From: Mycolicibacterium brumae
GTDB lineage: Bacteria > Actinomycetota > Actinomycetes > Mycobacteriales > Mycobacteriaceae
Direction: 5' to 3'
Length of the DNA stretch: 64,000 bases
Assembly (NCBI RefSeq): GCF_025215495.1
Contig: NZ_CP104302.1
Coordinates: forward strand, 1,984,001-2,048,000
The position numbers were made by a program, and so were the translations under genes. Of this stretch, positions 16,135 through 25,338 are shown one piece after another; within the stretch, counting starts at the first letter, position 1; each line of letters starts with the position of its first letter. The notes beneath the pieces were generated by a model. The model did not search any database and was not told the DNA's origin. It saw only the letters and a program-made list of their open reading frames with translations.

Positions 16135-16163
16135 AAGTTACGTCCTTGCAAACAGGGAGTCAA
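16135..16163 (-). promoter_or_regulatory. rrn operon promoter
   Basis: On the minus strand -35 TTGACT (16158-16163), a 17-nt spacer and -10 TAACTT (16135-16140), the best sigma-A type promoter in the window. It starts about 38 nt after the tyrS stop, giving a transcription start near 16128 and a leader of about 320 nt. A single promoter is what has been described for rrnB of rapid growers (knowledge of the group). Confidence 0.8.
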
Positions 16164-16200
16164 ATCGCCTGGTAGAGGACGGTTTTCGTGAGCGTCGGGC

Positions 16201-17478
16201 TCAGCCGACCCGGCGGACCCCGGCGACATTGCGCTTGCCTCGGCGCAGCACCAGCCAGCGGCCGTGCAGGAAGTCGCCGGGCTGGGGCGTCCAATCGTCG
16301 CCGCTGACCCGCACGTTGTTGACCGACGCCCCACCTTCGGCGACCGTCCGCTTGGCCGCGCCGCGGCTGGGGCACAGCCCGGTGGACACCAGCAGATCGA
16401 CGATGGTGTCCGGCGCTCCGGACGCCAGTTCGGCCACCTCGTTGCCGCCGGCCTCGGTCAGGGCGGCGGCCAGGGTCGGCTCGTCGAGGTCGGTGAGCTC
16501 GGCCCGGCCGAACAGCGCCTGGCTGGCCAGCTCGACCTGTGCTGTCGCCTGCTCGCCGTGCACCAGGGTGGTGAGTTCGCGGGCCAGTCGGCGTTGCGCG
16601 GCCCGCTCCTGCGGGCGGTCTCGGGTGATCTCGTCCAACTCGTCGAGTTCCTCGCGGGTGAGGAAGGTGAACCAGCGCAGGTAGCGGACGACGTCGGCGT
16701 CGGCGGTGTTGATGAAGTACTGGTACCAGGCGTACGGGCTGGTCATCTCCGGGTTCAGCCACAGGCTGCCGCCGCCGGTGGACTTGCCGAATTTGGTCCC
16801 GTCGCTGGCGGTCACCAGCGGCACCGTCAGGGCGTGCACCGACTCCCCGCACATCTGCCGGACCAGCCGAACGCCGGCGATGATGTTCCCCCACTGGTCC
16901 GAGCCGCCGACCTGCAGTCGGCAGTCGTGCCGTCGGTGCAGCTGCACGAAGTCGTTGGCCTGCAGCAGCATGTAGCTGAATTCGGTGTAGGAGATGCCGT
17001 CGCCCTCGAGGCGGCGGCGGATGGTGTCCCGGTCGAGCATCACGTTCACCGAGAAGTGCTTGCCGAGGTCGCGCAGGAACTCGATCGCCGACAGTTGCGC
17101 GGTCCAATTCAGGTTGTTCTCCACGACCGCCGAGGCCGGCGAGTCGTCAAAGTCCACGAACCGCTCCAGCTGGCCGCGAATCCGTTCGGACCACTCGGCG
17201 ACCACGTCCCCGTCGTGCAGGGTGCGCTCCCCCACATCCCGGGGGTCGCCGATCAGTCCGGTGGCGCCGCCGGCCATCACGATGGGCCGATGCCCGGCGC
17301 GCTGGAACCGCCGCAGCGCCAGCAACGGCACCAGATGTCCGGCGTGCAGGCTGGGCGCGGTCGGGTCGAATCCCGCGTAGACGGTGATCGGGCCGCGGGC
17401 GATCTCGGCGGCCAGCGCGTCGATGTCGGTGGACTGCGCGATCAGTCCGCGCCAGCTCAACTCGTCGAGAATGGTCAT
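16201..17478 (-). CDS. tyrS: Tyrosyl-tRNA synthetase
   Basis: Class I synthetase charging tRNA-Tyr, 425 residues, close to the 424 of M. tuberculosis. The HIGH-type motif is HAGH (residues 45-48, [11 protein letters not shown]), the KMSKS loop appears as KFGKS in [12 protein letters not shown], and a C-terminal S4 RNA-binding domain (about 350-425, [18 protein letters not shown]) closes the protein. The ATG chosen matches [16 protein letters not shown]; the open frame extends 34 codons upstream without similarity. It ends 38 nt before the rrn promoter, and starts 17 nt after the mpg stop. Confidence 0.97.
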   Translation of the reverse strand: MTILDELSWRGLIAQSTDIDALAAEIARGPITVYAGFDPTAPSLHAGHLVPLLALRRFQRAGHRPIVMAGGATGLIGDPRDVGERTLHDGDVVAEWSERIRGQLERFVDFDDSPASAVVENNLNWTAQLSAIEFLRDLGKHFSVNVMLDRDTIRRRLEGDGISYTEFSYMLLQANDFVQLHRRHDCRLQVGGSDQWGNIIAGVRLVRQMCGESVHALTVPLVTASDGTKFGKSTGGGSLWLNPEMTSPYAWYQYFINTADADVVRYLRWFTFLTREELDELDEITRDRPQERAAQRRLARELTTLVHGEQATAQVELASQALFGRAELTDLDEPTLAAALTEAGGNEVAELASGAPDTIVDLLVSTGLCPSRGAAKRTVAEGGASVNNVRVSGDDWTPQPGDFLHGRWLVLRRGKRNVAGVRRVG

Positions 17479-17495
17479 GCGCCGATCTTCCCGCA

Positions 17496-18110
17496 TCAGT
17501 CCCCGAGGCCCGGCGACGGGGCTCTCGGGCTGCGCCGATAGGCCGAGACTTCCGTCACATCGGGAGTCCAGAACCGCCATGGACGGTCGGCGGCCTTGCT
17601 GACGCCCACCCGCGGGCCGGCCGCGACGGGGGCCGCGCGATCGGCCAGCTCCAGCCGGATGGGCGCGGCCGGGTCGAACAGGTCCAGGCCGTTGTCGTCC
17701 ATGGTGACGCCGAGCGCCGCGCAGAGGTTTCCCGGGCCGCGGGCCAGCGCGGGGGTCGCGACCGGGCCCCGCCGGGCCTGCGCGGCTTCGGTTCCGGCGG
17801 TGATGATGGCGGCCCGCAGCAGCGCCGCGGCGGCGACGCCATCCGGACCGCAGACGACGTTGGCGCAGACGTGGATGCCGTGGCTGCGGTAGGTGTAGAG
17901 CCGCCCCGCCGACCCGAACATCACCGCGTTGCGCGCCGTCGGGCCGGGGAACGAATGCGCCGCGGGGTCCGGCCAGGGGCCGTCAGCCGGGCCGCCATAG
18001 GCCTCCACCTCCACCACCTGCGCCGTCACACCGCGGCCGATCAGGCGGGCGCCGAGCAGCGCCCGGGCAGTCTCGACCGGATCGCCACGCAGCACCTCGA
18101 GTCCGGTCAT
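17496..18110 (-). CDS. mpg: 3-methyladenine DNA glycosylase
   Basis: Base-excision repair enzyme of the AAG/MPG family, 204 residues against 203 for Rv1688. It removes alkylated purines from DNA. Family segments include [19 protein letters not shown] (catalytic Glu within VVEVEAY), [12 protein letters not shown] and [13 protein letters not shown]. The ATG reading [20 protein letters not shown] was chosen over a longer start 31 codons upstream that would run into the divergent ABC transporter remnant. It sits 17 nt before tyrS and probably shares its mRNA. Confidence 0.93.
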   Translation of the reverse strand: MTGLEVLRGDPVETARALLGARLIGRGVTAQVVEVEAYGGPADGPWPDPAAHSFPGPTARNAVMFGSAGRLYTYRSHGIHVCANVVCGPDGVAAAALLRAAIITAGTEAAQARRGPVATPALARGPGNLCAALGVTMDDNGLDLFDPAAPIRLELADRAAPVAAGPRVGVSKAADRPWRFWTPDVTEVSAYRRSPRAPSPGLGD

Positions 18111-18132
18111 CGGAGTCGATTGTGCCCGGTGC

Positions 18133-18744
18133 TTGACGCCGGCGGCGCGAGGGCGGATGCGCGCGGTCGTCGGCACCCAGATCAACGCCGGCGGCAGCGT
18201 CACCGTGCTCGGCGAACCCGCGGGCTCCGCGGCGCTGCGGCACCGGGTCGGCTACGTCACCCAGAACCCCGCCGTCTACAACGACCTCAAGGTCATCGAC
18301 AACGTTCGCTACTTCGCCGCGCTGTACGGCGTGCCTGCCGACCACGCCTCCGAGACCGCCGATGCCGTCGGCCTGGGCGGCCAACGCGACAGCTACTGCG
18401 GCAACCTCTCCGGCGGCCAGCGCAGCCGGGTGTCGCTGGCGTGCGCACTGGTCGGCGACCCAGAACTGCTGGTCCTCGACGAACCCACCGTCGGCCTGGA
18501 CCCGGTGCTGCGGGTGGAGCTGTGGGAGCGGTTCACCGCGCTGTCCCGCCGCGGGGTCACCCTGCTGGTCTCCAGCCACGTGATGGACGAGGCCGATCAC
18601 TGCTCGGACCTGCTGCTGCTGCGCGACGGCCAAGTGCTGGCGCACACCACCGCCGACCGGCTACGAAAGGACACCCAATGCGAGTCGCTGGAGGACGCGT
18701 TCCTGACCGTCATCACCCGCGCCACCGCCCACGCCGCCGGCTGA
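18133..18744 (+). pseudogene. ABC exporter ATPase remnant lacking Walker A (Rv1687c-like)
   Basis: The frame encodes the C-terminal three quarters of a DrrA-type ATPase: Q-loop YVTQNPAVYNDL, signature NLSGGQRSR, Walker B LLVLDEPTVGLDP and H-loop SSHVMDEADHC are all intact. The reading begins at [13 protein letters not shown], the segment that normally follows Walker A directly, so roughly the first 40-50 residues, including the P-loop, and the original promoter are gone. The break lies within about 25 bp of the divergent mpg start. Without a P-loop it cannot bind ATP in the usual way. Most likely a 5' deletion; a re-started gene is possible but would be non-functional as an ATPase. Confidence 0.8.
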
Positions 18745-19121
18745 CCGCGCGGCCGTACCTGGCCACCACCGCCCGGATCCTGCGCCAGCTGCGCGCCGAT
18801 CACCGCAGCATGGCGATGATCGTGGTGGTGCCGTCGCTGCTGATCACCCTGCTCTACTTCATGTTCAGCGACGTGCCGGCGCCACCGCGCGGCCCGGCGC
18901 CATTCGACACCGCGTGCCTGATCGTGCTCGGGCTGCTGCCGATGCTGCTGATGTTCCTCATCACCGCGATCTCCATGCAACGCGAACGCGCATCGGGAAC
19001 CCTGGAGCGGCTGCTGGTCACCCCGCTGCGCCGGATCGACCTGCTCGGCGGCTACGGCACGGCCTTCTCCGTCGCGGCGCTCGCCCTGGCGGCGGCCACC
19101 CTGCGCCGGCGGACGCCGTGA
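18678..19121 (+). pseudogene. ABC-2 type permease with internal deletion (Rv1686c-like)
   Basis: Begins inside the 3' end of the ATPase remnant and ends in a TGA overlapping the TetR start. The N-terminal half is normal for a DrrB/ABC-2 permease (first membrane helix MAMIVVVPSLLITLLYFMF, then LIVLGLLPMLLMFLITAIS, then ERASGTLERLLVTPLRRIDLL). It then jumps from GYGTAFSVAALA to LAAATLRRRTP, a typical extreme C-terminus. About 110 residues holding the remaining helices are missing in frame, probably by recombination between short Ala/Leu-coding repeats. 147 residues remain from the only in-frame ATG; usual length is about 240-260. Confidence 0.75.
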
Positions 19122-19723
19122 GCGTCGAAGCCCGCCGGCCCGGCCGGCCGGCCGGCGGCTCCGACACCCGCGCCCGGATCCTGACCACCGCGCGGGAGAT
19201 GTTCGCCCGAAACGGCGCCAACGGAACGACCATCCGGGGCATCGCCGCGGAAGCGAACGTCGACCCGGCGCTGGTGCACCACTACTTCGGCTCCAAGGCG
19301 CAGTTGTTCGCCGCCGCCGTCGACATCCCGGTGGACCCCCAGCGGATCATCACCGCGCTGTCGGCCGCCCCGACCGAACAGCTGGGCCACACGGTCGCCA
19401 CCGTGGTGCTGACCATGTGGGATTCGGAGCTGGGCCCGCGGCTCAAGGCCATCCTGCGTGACGCGCTGGCCGGTGGTTCACCGGGCATGATCGGCGCGTT
19501 CCTGCGCGATGTGGTGACCCAGGCCGTCGTGCCGCGCATCGATGATCCGGCCGGGACCGGGATCATCCGCGCGGAGTTCGCCGTCACCCAGGTCCTGGGT
19601 GTGCTGATGGCGCGGCACATCCTGGAATTGCAGCCGTTCGCCGGCCTGCCGTTGGAGCAGGTCATCGAGACCATCGCCCCGAACCTGCAGCGCTATTTCA
19701 CCGGAGAGATCACGACGCGGTGA
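19118..19723 (+). CDS. TetR family transcriptional regulator (Rv1685c-like)
   Basis: 201 residues. N-terminal HTH about 20-65 (ILTTAREMFARNGANGTTIR, then VDPALVHHYFGSKAQLFAAA) is a canonical TetR DNA-binding domain, and the C-terminal helical domain ends in the KstR2/SACE-like ETIAPNLQRYFTGE. GTG start overlaps the permease TGA (GTGA), so it belongs to the exporter operon and presumably repressed it. The gene itself looks intact although both exporter genes are damaged. Its 3' end overlaps the convergent Trm112-like gene by 14 nt. Confidence 0.88.
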   Translation: MSVEARRPGRPAGGSDTRARILTTAREMFARNGANGTTIRGIAAEANVDPALVHHYFGSKAQLFAAAVDIPVDPQRIITALSAAPTEQLGHTVATVVLTMWDSELGPRLKAILRDALAGGSPGMIGAFLRDVVTQAVVPRIDDPAGTGIIRAEFAVTQVLGVLMARHILELQPFAGLPLEQVIETIAPNLQRYFTGEITTR

Positions 19724-19910
19724 GCCGGGCGTGCTCGGCGTCGTCGACGTCGCGGGCCTCATCGACCAGCAGCACCGGGATGCCGTCCTCGACGGGATAG
19801 GCACGGCGCAGCCGCGGGTTGTAGAGCACCGGCCCGGAATCGGACTCCGCCGCGAGCAGCGGGCCGCGATCGGCCGGGCAGACCAGGATCTCCAGGAGCT
19901 CGGCGTCCAT
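19710..19910 (-). CDS. Trm112/UPF0434 family small protein (Rv1684-like)
   Basis: 66 residues beginning MDAELLEILVCPADRGPLLA, with RRAYPVEDGIPVLLVDEAR, the hallmark of the YcaR/Trm112-like fold. Only one Cys of the usual zinc-binding set is present (VCPADRG), as is common in actinobacterial members, so zinc binding is doubtful. Other Trm112 proteins stabilise methyltransferases; no partner can be named here. The ATG directly abuts the TAG of the exported-protein gene, so these two are co-transcribed. Confidence 0.8.
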   Translation of the reverse strand: MDAELLEILVCPADRGPLLAAESDSGPVLYNPRLRRAYPVEDGIPVLLVDEARDVDDAEHARLTAS

Positions 19911-20381
19911 CTAGGCGCGGCCCGGCATCCCGAACGGACCGTCCACGTCGGTCATCGGGTTCCCCGGATTGCCGGGCTGATTCTCATTGAACGGCCCGGC
20001 CGGCGGGCCGACCGGCTCCACCGTCGGCGGTCCGCTGCTGATGCCGTACTGGTCGGCCTTCTTCATCTGGAAGCTGACGACACCCTCCAGCGCCTCGATC
20101 AGCGACTTCTGGCTCGGGCCCCGGTCCATCGCGGATTTCACCGCGGCCAGGCTCGCCGGGGAGGGATTGATGCCCTGGGCGCGCATGGTGATCGCCTTGT
20201 TCAGCAGGTTGGCGACCTGCCCGGCGCCGGCGCCCGTCGAGTACTGCGCGGCCAGGTCGTCGAGCACATCGGCGCTCGCGGACGGGGCGGCGAACAGCGT
20301 CGCGGCGCCAAGCGCGACGGACGCTCCCGTCGCCGCGGCGATCCGCCGCCAGGACCTGCGACGTGTGCTGTGCGAAGACAT
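19911..20381 (-). CDS. Exported protein of unknown function
   Basis: 156 residues. A classic Sec signal peptide (RRRSWRRIAAATGASVAL, cleavage probably after SASA) is followed by a short helical domain (residues about 38-112, DVLDDLAAQYSTGAGAG ... LIEALEGVVSFQMKKA) and a Pro/Gly/Asn-rich tail ending FGMPGRA. No cysteines in the mature part. No family recognised. GGAG stands 9 nt before the ATG. It heads a two-gene unit with the Trm112-like gene and follows the lipase gene by 80 nt. Confidence 0.75.
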   Translation of the reverse strand: MSSHSTRRRSWRRIAAATGASVALGAATLFAAPSASADVLDDLAAQYSTGAGAGQVANLLNKAITMRAQGINPSPASLAAVKSAMDRGPSQKSLIEALEGVVSFQMKKADQYGISSGPPTVEPVGPPAGPFNENQPGNPGNPMTDVDGPFGMPGRA

Positions 20382-20460
20382 ACCGTCGGCTCCTCTTCCG
20401 CTCGCGTGACGTGGCTGTCCCGCGACTCTAACAGCGCTGTCGGTTCCCGGCCCGATGTCG

Positions 20461-23451
20461 TTACTGTTCGGGCCGGCCGGCCGGGTCGGCCACCAGTTTG
20501 GACCGCGCGGCGGGAGTCAGCCGGACGTACTTGGCGGTCTCGGGGTCCAGCCGCCAGCCGTGCCGGCTGGTCATCGGAACCCCGGCCTCGCGCAGTGCCG
20601 CCGACTCCGGCCGGTAGGACGACGAAAGCGGCAGCTCGGCGACGACGTGCACGATGTCGGGTGGCAATCCGACCACCAGGTTCGCGAAGGCGTCCTCTAG
20701 GTCCGCCGGGGTGATGCTGGCGCCGGGGCGGGTGGTGACCGCGGTGACCGCCAGCTCCCCGTGCGGGGTCGTCACCCCGTAGGTGACCGCCAGGTCGACC
20801 GCCGGAATCAGGCTGACGGCGTCGGTGATCGGCTCGGCGAACACCGGGCCGCGGGCGGTCCGCATGACCGCGGTGCGGCTGCCGACCATCCAGAAGTCGC
20901 CGTCGGCGTCGCGGCGGAACAACGACTCGCTGGACACCCAGGTGTCGGCCGGGGCGAAGACCCCCCGCTTGACCGCCGCGCCGGGATCGACCGGTCCGCG
21001 GGGACGGGACAGCAGCACCCCGACCTCGTCGGGCTCGGCGACCTGTACGAAGCCGTCGTCGCCCTCCAGGATCAGATCCTTGGCCGGGTCGTAGGCGGCC
21101 AGTTCGATATCGCCGCCGCCCGGCAACGGCCGGCCCTTCGAGCCGATCTTCACCCCGGCGACATTGGCCAGCACGGCCTGGCCGTCGGTGGTGGAGAAGA
21201 ACTCCACCACCTGCGCTGGGGCGAAAGCGTCGGTGACGCGGCGCCACAACCCGGTCGGCATGCCGGACCCGATGAACAGCCGCACCGGGTGGTTTCCGTC
21301 GTGCAGGGAGAAGCCTGGGTCGTCGATGACCTCGCCGAGCATGGCCCAGGTGTAGGTGACCACGGTGACGCCGTACTGGCGGACCTCGTGCACGAAGCGG
21401 TCCGGTTGCAGGCCGCGCGACAGCGCGATCCGGGCGCCGCCGACCACCGCGCCGCCCAGGGCGACCAGCAAGCCGGACTGGTGGTGCAGCGGGGTCAGGC
21501 AGTAGACGGTGTCCCGGCTGTCCAGCGCGGCGGCGGTCGCGGTGCCGAACGCCGACAGCGCCCACCGGAAGTTGGTGATCTCCTTGGCGACCAGTCGGCC
21601 GCCGACCCGGCTGAACGCCACGAACGCGCGGTCCTTGGCCAACCCCGGGTTGGGCCGGTACCAGCCCGGCAGCTCCACCGAATCCGGGTCGATCTGCTCC
21701 ATGTCGATGACATCGGCGTCCGGCGGCAAGTTCAGATCGCGATGCTCACCACCGCCGAGCACCAGCACCTGCGCCGGCAGCGCGCGTGCGCGGTCCAGGT
21801 TGGCAGGGTCGGTGAGGATCTCGGAAACGCCGCCGAGCGAGGCGGCCTGGGGCAGATCGCCGTCCGGCGGCATCAGCACCGCGACGGCGCCCAACCGGGA
21901 CAGCGCCGCGATCGCCACCAGGGCCGACGGCCGGGTCTCCATCAGCACCCCGACCCGGTCGCCCTGGCGCACGCCGACCGAGATCAGGCCGCGCACCACA
22001 TTGTCGATACGACGGTCGACGGCCTGGTAGGTGTGCACCCGGCCGTCGAACAGCAGGAACTCACCGTCGGGGTTGCCGTGCGCCTGCTCCCCCAGGATCC
22101 GGCCGAGGGAGATCCGGGTGTGGTCGTTGACCTGGCCCAACCGCGTCAACCGCGGCAGCGTGCGAACGGTTTCGACGGCCAGGGTGCGCATCGATCGGTT
22201 GGCCGCCAGCACCGCGTCGGTCGCGGTGCGCGCGGCCGCCATCGCCACCTCGCCCGCGCCGCCGATGCCGGCCAGCACCCGGGCCGCCAGCGGCACGCCC
22301 TTGTCCCCGCTGCCCTCGGTGTGCTCGGGCATCGGTGAGATGTTCACCGGCTTGGGTCCGCGGTCGGAGAGCCACAGCACCCATTCGGCGACCGTCGGCC
22401 AGGTGATCTGAGCGGCCTTGGAACCCACCACCAGCCCGAAGTGGCCGGCCCGCAGGGTGGCCTCGTACACGTCGGCGTTGGGGGCGGCGCGCCGGATGCC
22501 GCGCACCGCGGCGGGCTGGCCGATGTCGTCGACCTCGCCGACGAAGGACAGGATCGGACAGGTGATGTCGGTGAGCGTGACCAGCTGGCCGTTGATGGCG
22601 AACCCGCCGGTCATCATCCGGTTGTGCGCGATGAACTGCTTGAGCAGTTCGGCGATGGCCGGGCCGGACCAGGCGATCCAGCCCTCGGAGTCCAGGAACC
22701 GGCGTTGCTGCTCACGCGGCAGTAGCGCCTCCCGGTCGTGCAGCTGGCGCAGGAAGTCCAGCCGCGACTTGGCGGTCTTGACCGGGTCCATCATCTGGAA
22801 CCCGATCCGCGCCATCCAGCCCTGGATGTCGAGGTGGTTGAACACGTGCTCGGCCATGAAATCTGCGCCGAAGGCGGCCAGGTTCGGCGGGATGTTCATC
22901 GGCAGCGCGGCCAGGGTGTCCACCGGTGAGCCGAAGGTGATCAGGCTGGCCAGGTCCTTGGCGGAGCGGTAGGCCGCCACCTGGTAGGACCACATGCCGC
23001 CCTGGGAGTAGCCGGCCAGGTGCACGTCCTGGCCGGTGTCACGCTTGATGGTGTCGACGGCGTCCGAAAGCGCCACGATGTGGTCGGTCAGGGTGCGGCG
23101 CATGCCGCCTTCGACCTTGTCCGGCTCACCGAAGTCGATCACCCACGGGTCCAGACCGGCGGCGTGCAGGATGCCGACCGCGCCGTCGGCCTTGGTGACG
23201 TCCCACATGTTGGCCGACATCATCATCGGGTGCACCATCAGCACCGGCGGGCCCGAGGGATCCGCGCCGCGCCGGCTGTCCGGCGGGAAGTAGCGCCGCA
23301 GCTTGTACATCGGGACGCTCTCGACGATCTGGAACGGCGAGGGCACCGCCCCGGTTTCCAGGCCGCCGAGGCGAAGCACCTCCAGGCCGTTCTGCGCGGT
23401 GGCCACCAGCCGTTCGATCGGACCGGTCACTGCGGAGAAACTGAGATCCAC
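20461..23451 (-). CDS. Bifunctional lipase / acyl-CoA synthetase-like fusion (Rv1683-like)
   Basis: 996 residues against 999 for Rv1683. The N-terminal half (about 1-370) is a PhaC-like alpha/beta hydrolase with GYSQG (residues 147-151, nucleophile S149 where PHA synthases have Cys), a possible Asp in SFVGEVDDIG and His in RAGHFGLV. The C-terminal half (about 450-996) is an AMP-binding domain. The Rv1683 counterpart is reported to act on triacylglycerol, with both hydrolase and acyl-CoA synthetase activity at lipid bodies. The P-loop that normally reads TSGTTG-x-PK is here FSRVGGRLVAKE, and the C-terminal catalytic Lys region is LSSSYRPESA, so adenylation may be altered. GTG start with AGGGGA upstream. 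Confidence 0.85.
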   Translation of the reverse strand: MDLSFSAVTGPIERLVATAQNGLEVLRLGGLETGAVPSPFQIVESVPMYKLRRYFPPDSRRGADPSGPPVLMVHPMMMSANMWDVTKADGAVGILHAAGLDPWVIDFGEPDKVEGGMRRTLTDHIVALSDAVDTIKRDTGQDVHLAGYSQGGMWSYQVAAYRSAKDLASLITFGSPVDTLAALPMNIPPNLAAFGADFMAEHVFNHLDIQGWMARIGFQMMDPVKTAKSRLDFLRQLHDREALLPREQQRRFLDSEGWIAWSGPAIAELLKQFIAHNRMMTGGFAINGQLVTLTDITCPILSFVGEVDDIGQPAAVRGIRRAAPNADVYEATLRAGHFGLVVGSKAAQITWPTVAEWVLWLSDRGPKPVNISPMPEHTEGSGDKGVPLAARVLAGIGGAGEVAMAAARTATDAVLAANRSMRTLAVETVRTLPRLTRLGQVNDHTRISLGRILGEQAHGNPDGEFLLFDGRVHTYQAVDRRIDNVVRGLISVGVRQGDRVGVLMETRPSALVAIAALSRLGAVAVLMPPDGDLPQAASLGGVSEILTDPANLDRARALPAQVLVLGGGEHRDLNLPPDADVIDMEQIDPDSVELPGWYRPNPGLAKDRAFVAFSRVGGRLVAKEITNFRWALSAFGTATAAALDSRDTVYCLTPLHHQSGLLVALGGAVVGGARIALSRGLQPDRFVHEVRQYGVTVVTYTWAMLGEVIDDPGFSLHDGNHPVRLFIGSGMPTGLWRRVTDAFAPAQVVEFFSTTDGQAVLANVAGVKIGSKGRPLPGGGDIELAAYDPAKDLILEGDDGFVQVAEPDEVGVLLSRPRGPVDPGAAVKRGVFAPADTWVSSESLFRRDADGDFWMVGSRTAVMRTARGPVFAEPITDAVSLIPAVDLAVTYGVTTPHGELAVTAVTTRPGASITPADLEDAFANLVVGLPPDIVHVVAELPLSSSYRPESAALREAGVPMTSRHGWRLDPETAKYVRLTPAARSKLVADPAGRPEQ

Positions 23452-23529
23452 GACTGAGTCCCCTGCCTGCGTCGTTCGCACCCGATAGGTGTAGCGATTG
23501 TGGCACAGCGCCGGGATAGGGTTCCCGCG

Positions 23530-25332
23530 ATGGCACACCTACTCGGCGCCGAGGCCCTGCACCTGGAATACCCGACCCACGTGGTCTTCGAATCGGTGTC
23601 CCTCGGCGTCGACGACGGGGACCGGATCGGCCTGGTGGGGCGCAACGGCGACGGCAAATCGTCGCTGCTGGGGATGCTCACCGGCGCGATCTCCCCGGAC
23701 AGCGGCCGGGTCACCCGACGCTCCGGGCTGCGGGTCGGCGCGCTGGCCCAGGCCGATGTGCTCGACGATGACGCGACCGTCGCCGCGGCGCTGGTCGGCG
23801 ATCGCGCCGAACACGAGTGGGCCGGCGACGCCCGGGTGCGCGACGTGGTCGCCGGGCTGGTCGCCGACATCGGCTGGCACGCCCGGATCGGCACGCTCTC
23901 CGGTGGGCAGCGCCGCCGGGTGCAGCTGGCCGCGCTGCTCATCGACGACTGGGACGTGCTGGCGCTGGATGAGCCGACCAACCACCTCGACGTCGAGGGC
24001 ATCACCTGGCTGGCCGCGCACCTGAAGAACCGCTGGGCGCGCAACACCGGCGGGTTGCTGCTGGTCACCCACGACCGCTGGTTCCTCGACGAGATCGCCA
24101 CCAGCACCTGGGAGGTGCACGACGGCGTCGTCGAACCGTTCGAGGGCGGCTACGCCGCCTACGTGCTGCAGCGGGTGGAGCGCGACCGGATGGCCGCCGC
24201 CAGCGAGGCCAAGCGGCAGAACCTGATGCGCAAGGAACTGGCTTGGCTGCGCCGCGGTGCGCCGGCGCGCACCTCCAAACCGAAGTTCCGGATCGACGCG
24301 GCCAACGCGCTGATCGCCGACGTGCCGCCGATCCGCAACGGCGTCGAGCTGGCCAAGCTGGCCACCGCCCGGCTCGGCAAGGACGTCGTCGACCTGCTGG
24401 ACGTGTCGGTCCAGTATCCCGGGCCTGAAGGCCCCCGCGTTGTGCTGCGCGATATCGAATGGCGCATCGCCCCCGGCGAGCGGACCGGCATCCTGGGCGC
24501 CAACGGGGCCGGGAAGTCCACCCTGCTGGGGCTGATCGCCGGCACGGTCAGCCCGTCGTCGGGCCGGGTGAAACGCGGCAAGACCGTGCAGCTCGGCGTC
24601 CTGGACCAGCAGGCCGGGATTCTGGCCGAGGTCGAGGACGACATGGTCCGCGAGGTCCTCGGCCGGCTGCGCGCGGACTATTCCGTCGGTGGCAAGGACC
24701 TCACCCCCACGCAACTGCTGGAACGCCTCGGCTTCGATCGGGCGAAGCTGTCCACCCGGGTGCGCGAGCTCTCCGGCGGGCAGCGCCGCCGGCTGCAGCT
24801 CATGCTGACGCTGCTCGCCGAGCCGAACGTGCTGATCCTCGACGAGCCGACCAACGATGTCGACACCGACATGCTGACCGCCACCGAGGACCTGCTGGAC
24901 TCCTGGCCGGGCACCCTGATCGTCGTCTCGCACGACCGCTACCTGCTGGAACGGGTCACCGACCAGCAGTACGCGGTGCTCGACGGGCATCTGCGGCACC
25001 TGCCCGGCGGGGTCGAGGAGTACCTGGCGCTGGCTGCGGCGCGCGGACCGTCGACCGGCCCGGTCACCGCGCCGGCAGCCGCCGCCGCTCCCGCCGCCTC
25101 GGCGGGGCTGTCGGGGGCGGCGTTGCGGGCGGTGGAGAAGGAGATCGCGGCCATCGACCGCGCCCTGGTCAAGCTGGCCGACCGGATCGCCGCCAAGCAC
25201 GTCGAGTTGGCCGAGCACGACCAGTCCGATCACGTCGGGCTGGGCCGGCTGACCGCCGAGCTGCGCGCGCTCGAGGATGAGGTCGCCGACGCCGAGACCC
25301 GCTGGCTGGAGCTGTCCGAGCAGCTCGGCTAG
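23530..25332 (+). CDS. ABC-F family ATPase (translation factor or antibiotic-resistance type)
   Basis: 600 residues with two ABC domains and no membrane helices: Walker A GRNGDGKS (residues 37-44) and GANGAGKS, two LSGGQRRR signatures and two Walker B motifs (VLALDEPTNHLDVEG; VLILDEPTNDVDTD). The linker between them is basic (EAKRQNLMRKELAWLRRG), as in ABC-F proteins that act on the ribosomal E site, and a C-terminal helical hairpin follows. The family includes EttA-like factors and macrolide/lincosamide protection proteins. It is divergent from the lipase gene. By size and location it may be the intact form of the split Rv1668c/Rv1667c gene of M. tuberculosis (inference). ATG, 78 nt from the lipase GTG. 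Confidence 0.88.
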   Translation: MAHLLGAEALHLEYPTHVVFESVSLGVDDGDRIGLVGRNGDGKSSLLGMLTGAISPDSGRVTRRSGLRVGALAQADVLDDDATVAAALVGDRAEHEWAGDARVRDVVAGLVADIGWHARIGTLSGGQRRRVQLAALLIDDWDVLALDEPTNHLDVEGITWLAAHLKNRWARNTGGLLLVTHDRWFLDEIATSTWEVHDGVVEPFEGGYAAYVLQRVERDRMAAASEAKRQNLMRKELAWLRRGAPARTSKPKFRIDAANALIADVPPIRNGVELAKLATARLGKDVVDLLDVSVQYPGPEGPRVVLRDIEWRIAPGERTGILGANGAGKSTLLGLIAGTVSPSSGRVKRGKTVQLGVLDQQAGILAEVEDDMVREVLGRLRADYSVGGKDLTPTQLLERLGFDRAKLSTRVRELSGGQRRRLQLMLTLLAEPNVLILDEPTNDVDTDMLTATEDLLDSWPGTLIVVSHDRYLLERVTDQQYAVLDGHLRHLPGGVEEYLALAAARGPSTGPVTAPAAAAAPAASAGLSGAALRAVEKEIAAIDRALVKLADRIAAKHVELAEHDQSDHVGLGRLTAELRALEDEVADAETRWLELSEQLG

Positions 25333-25338
25333 CTGTAG

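Noticed and set aside
17871..19121. 416-codon ORF across the exporter
   Set aside because: The first part is a shadow of mpg and of the ATPase remnant; only the last portion is the permease.
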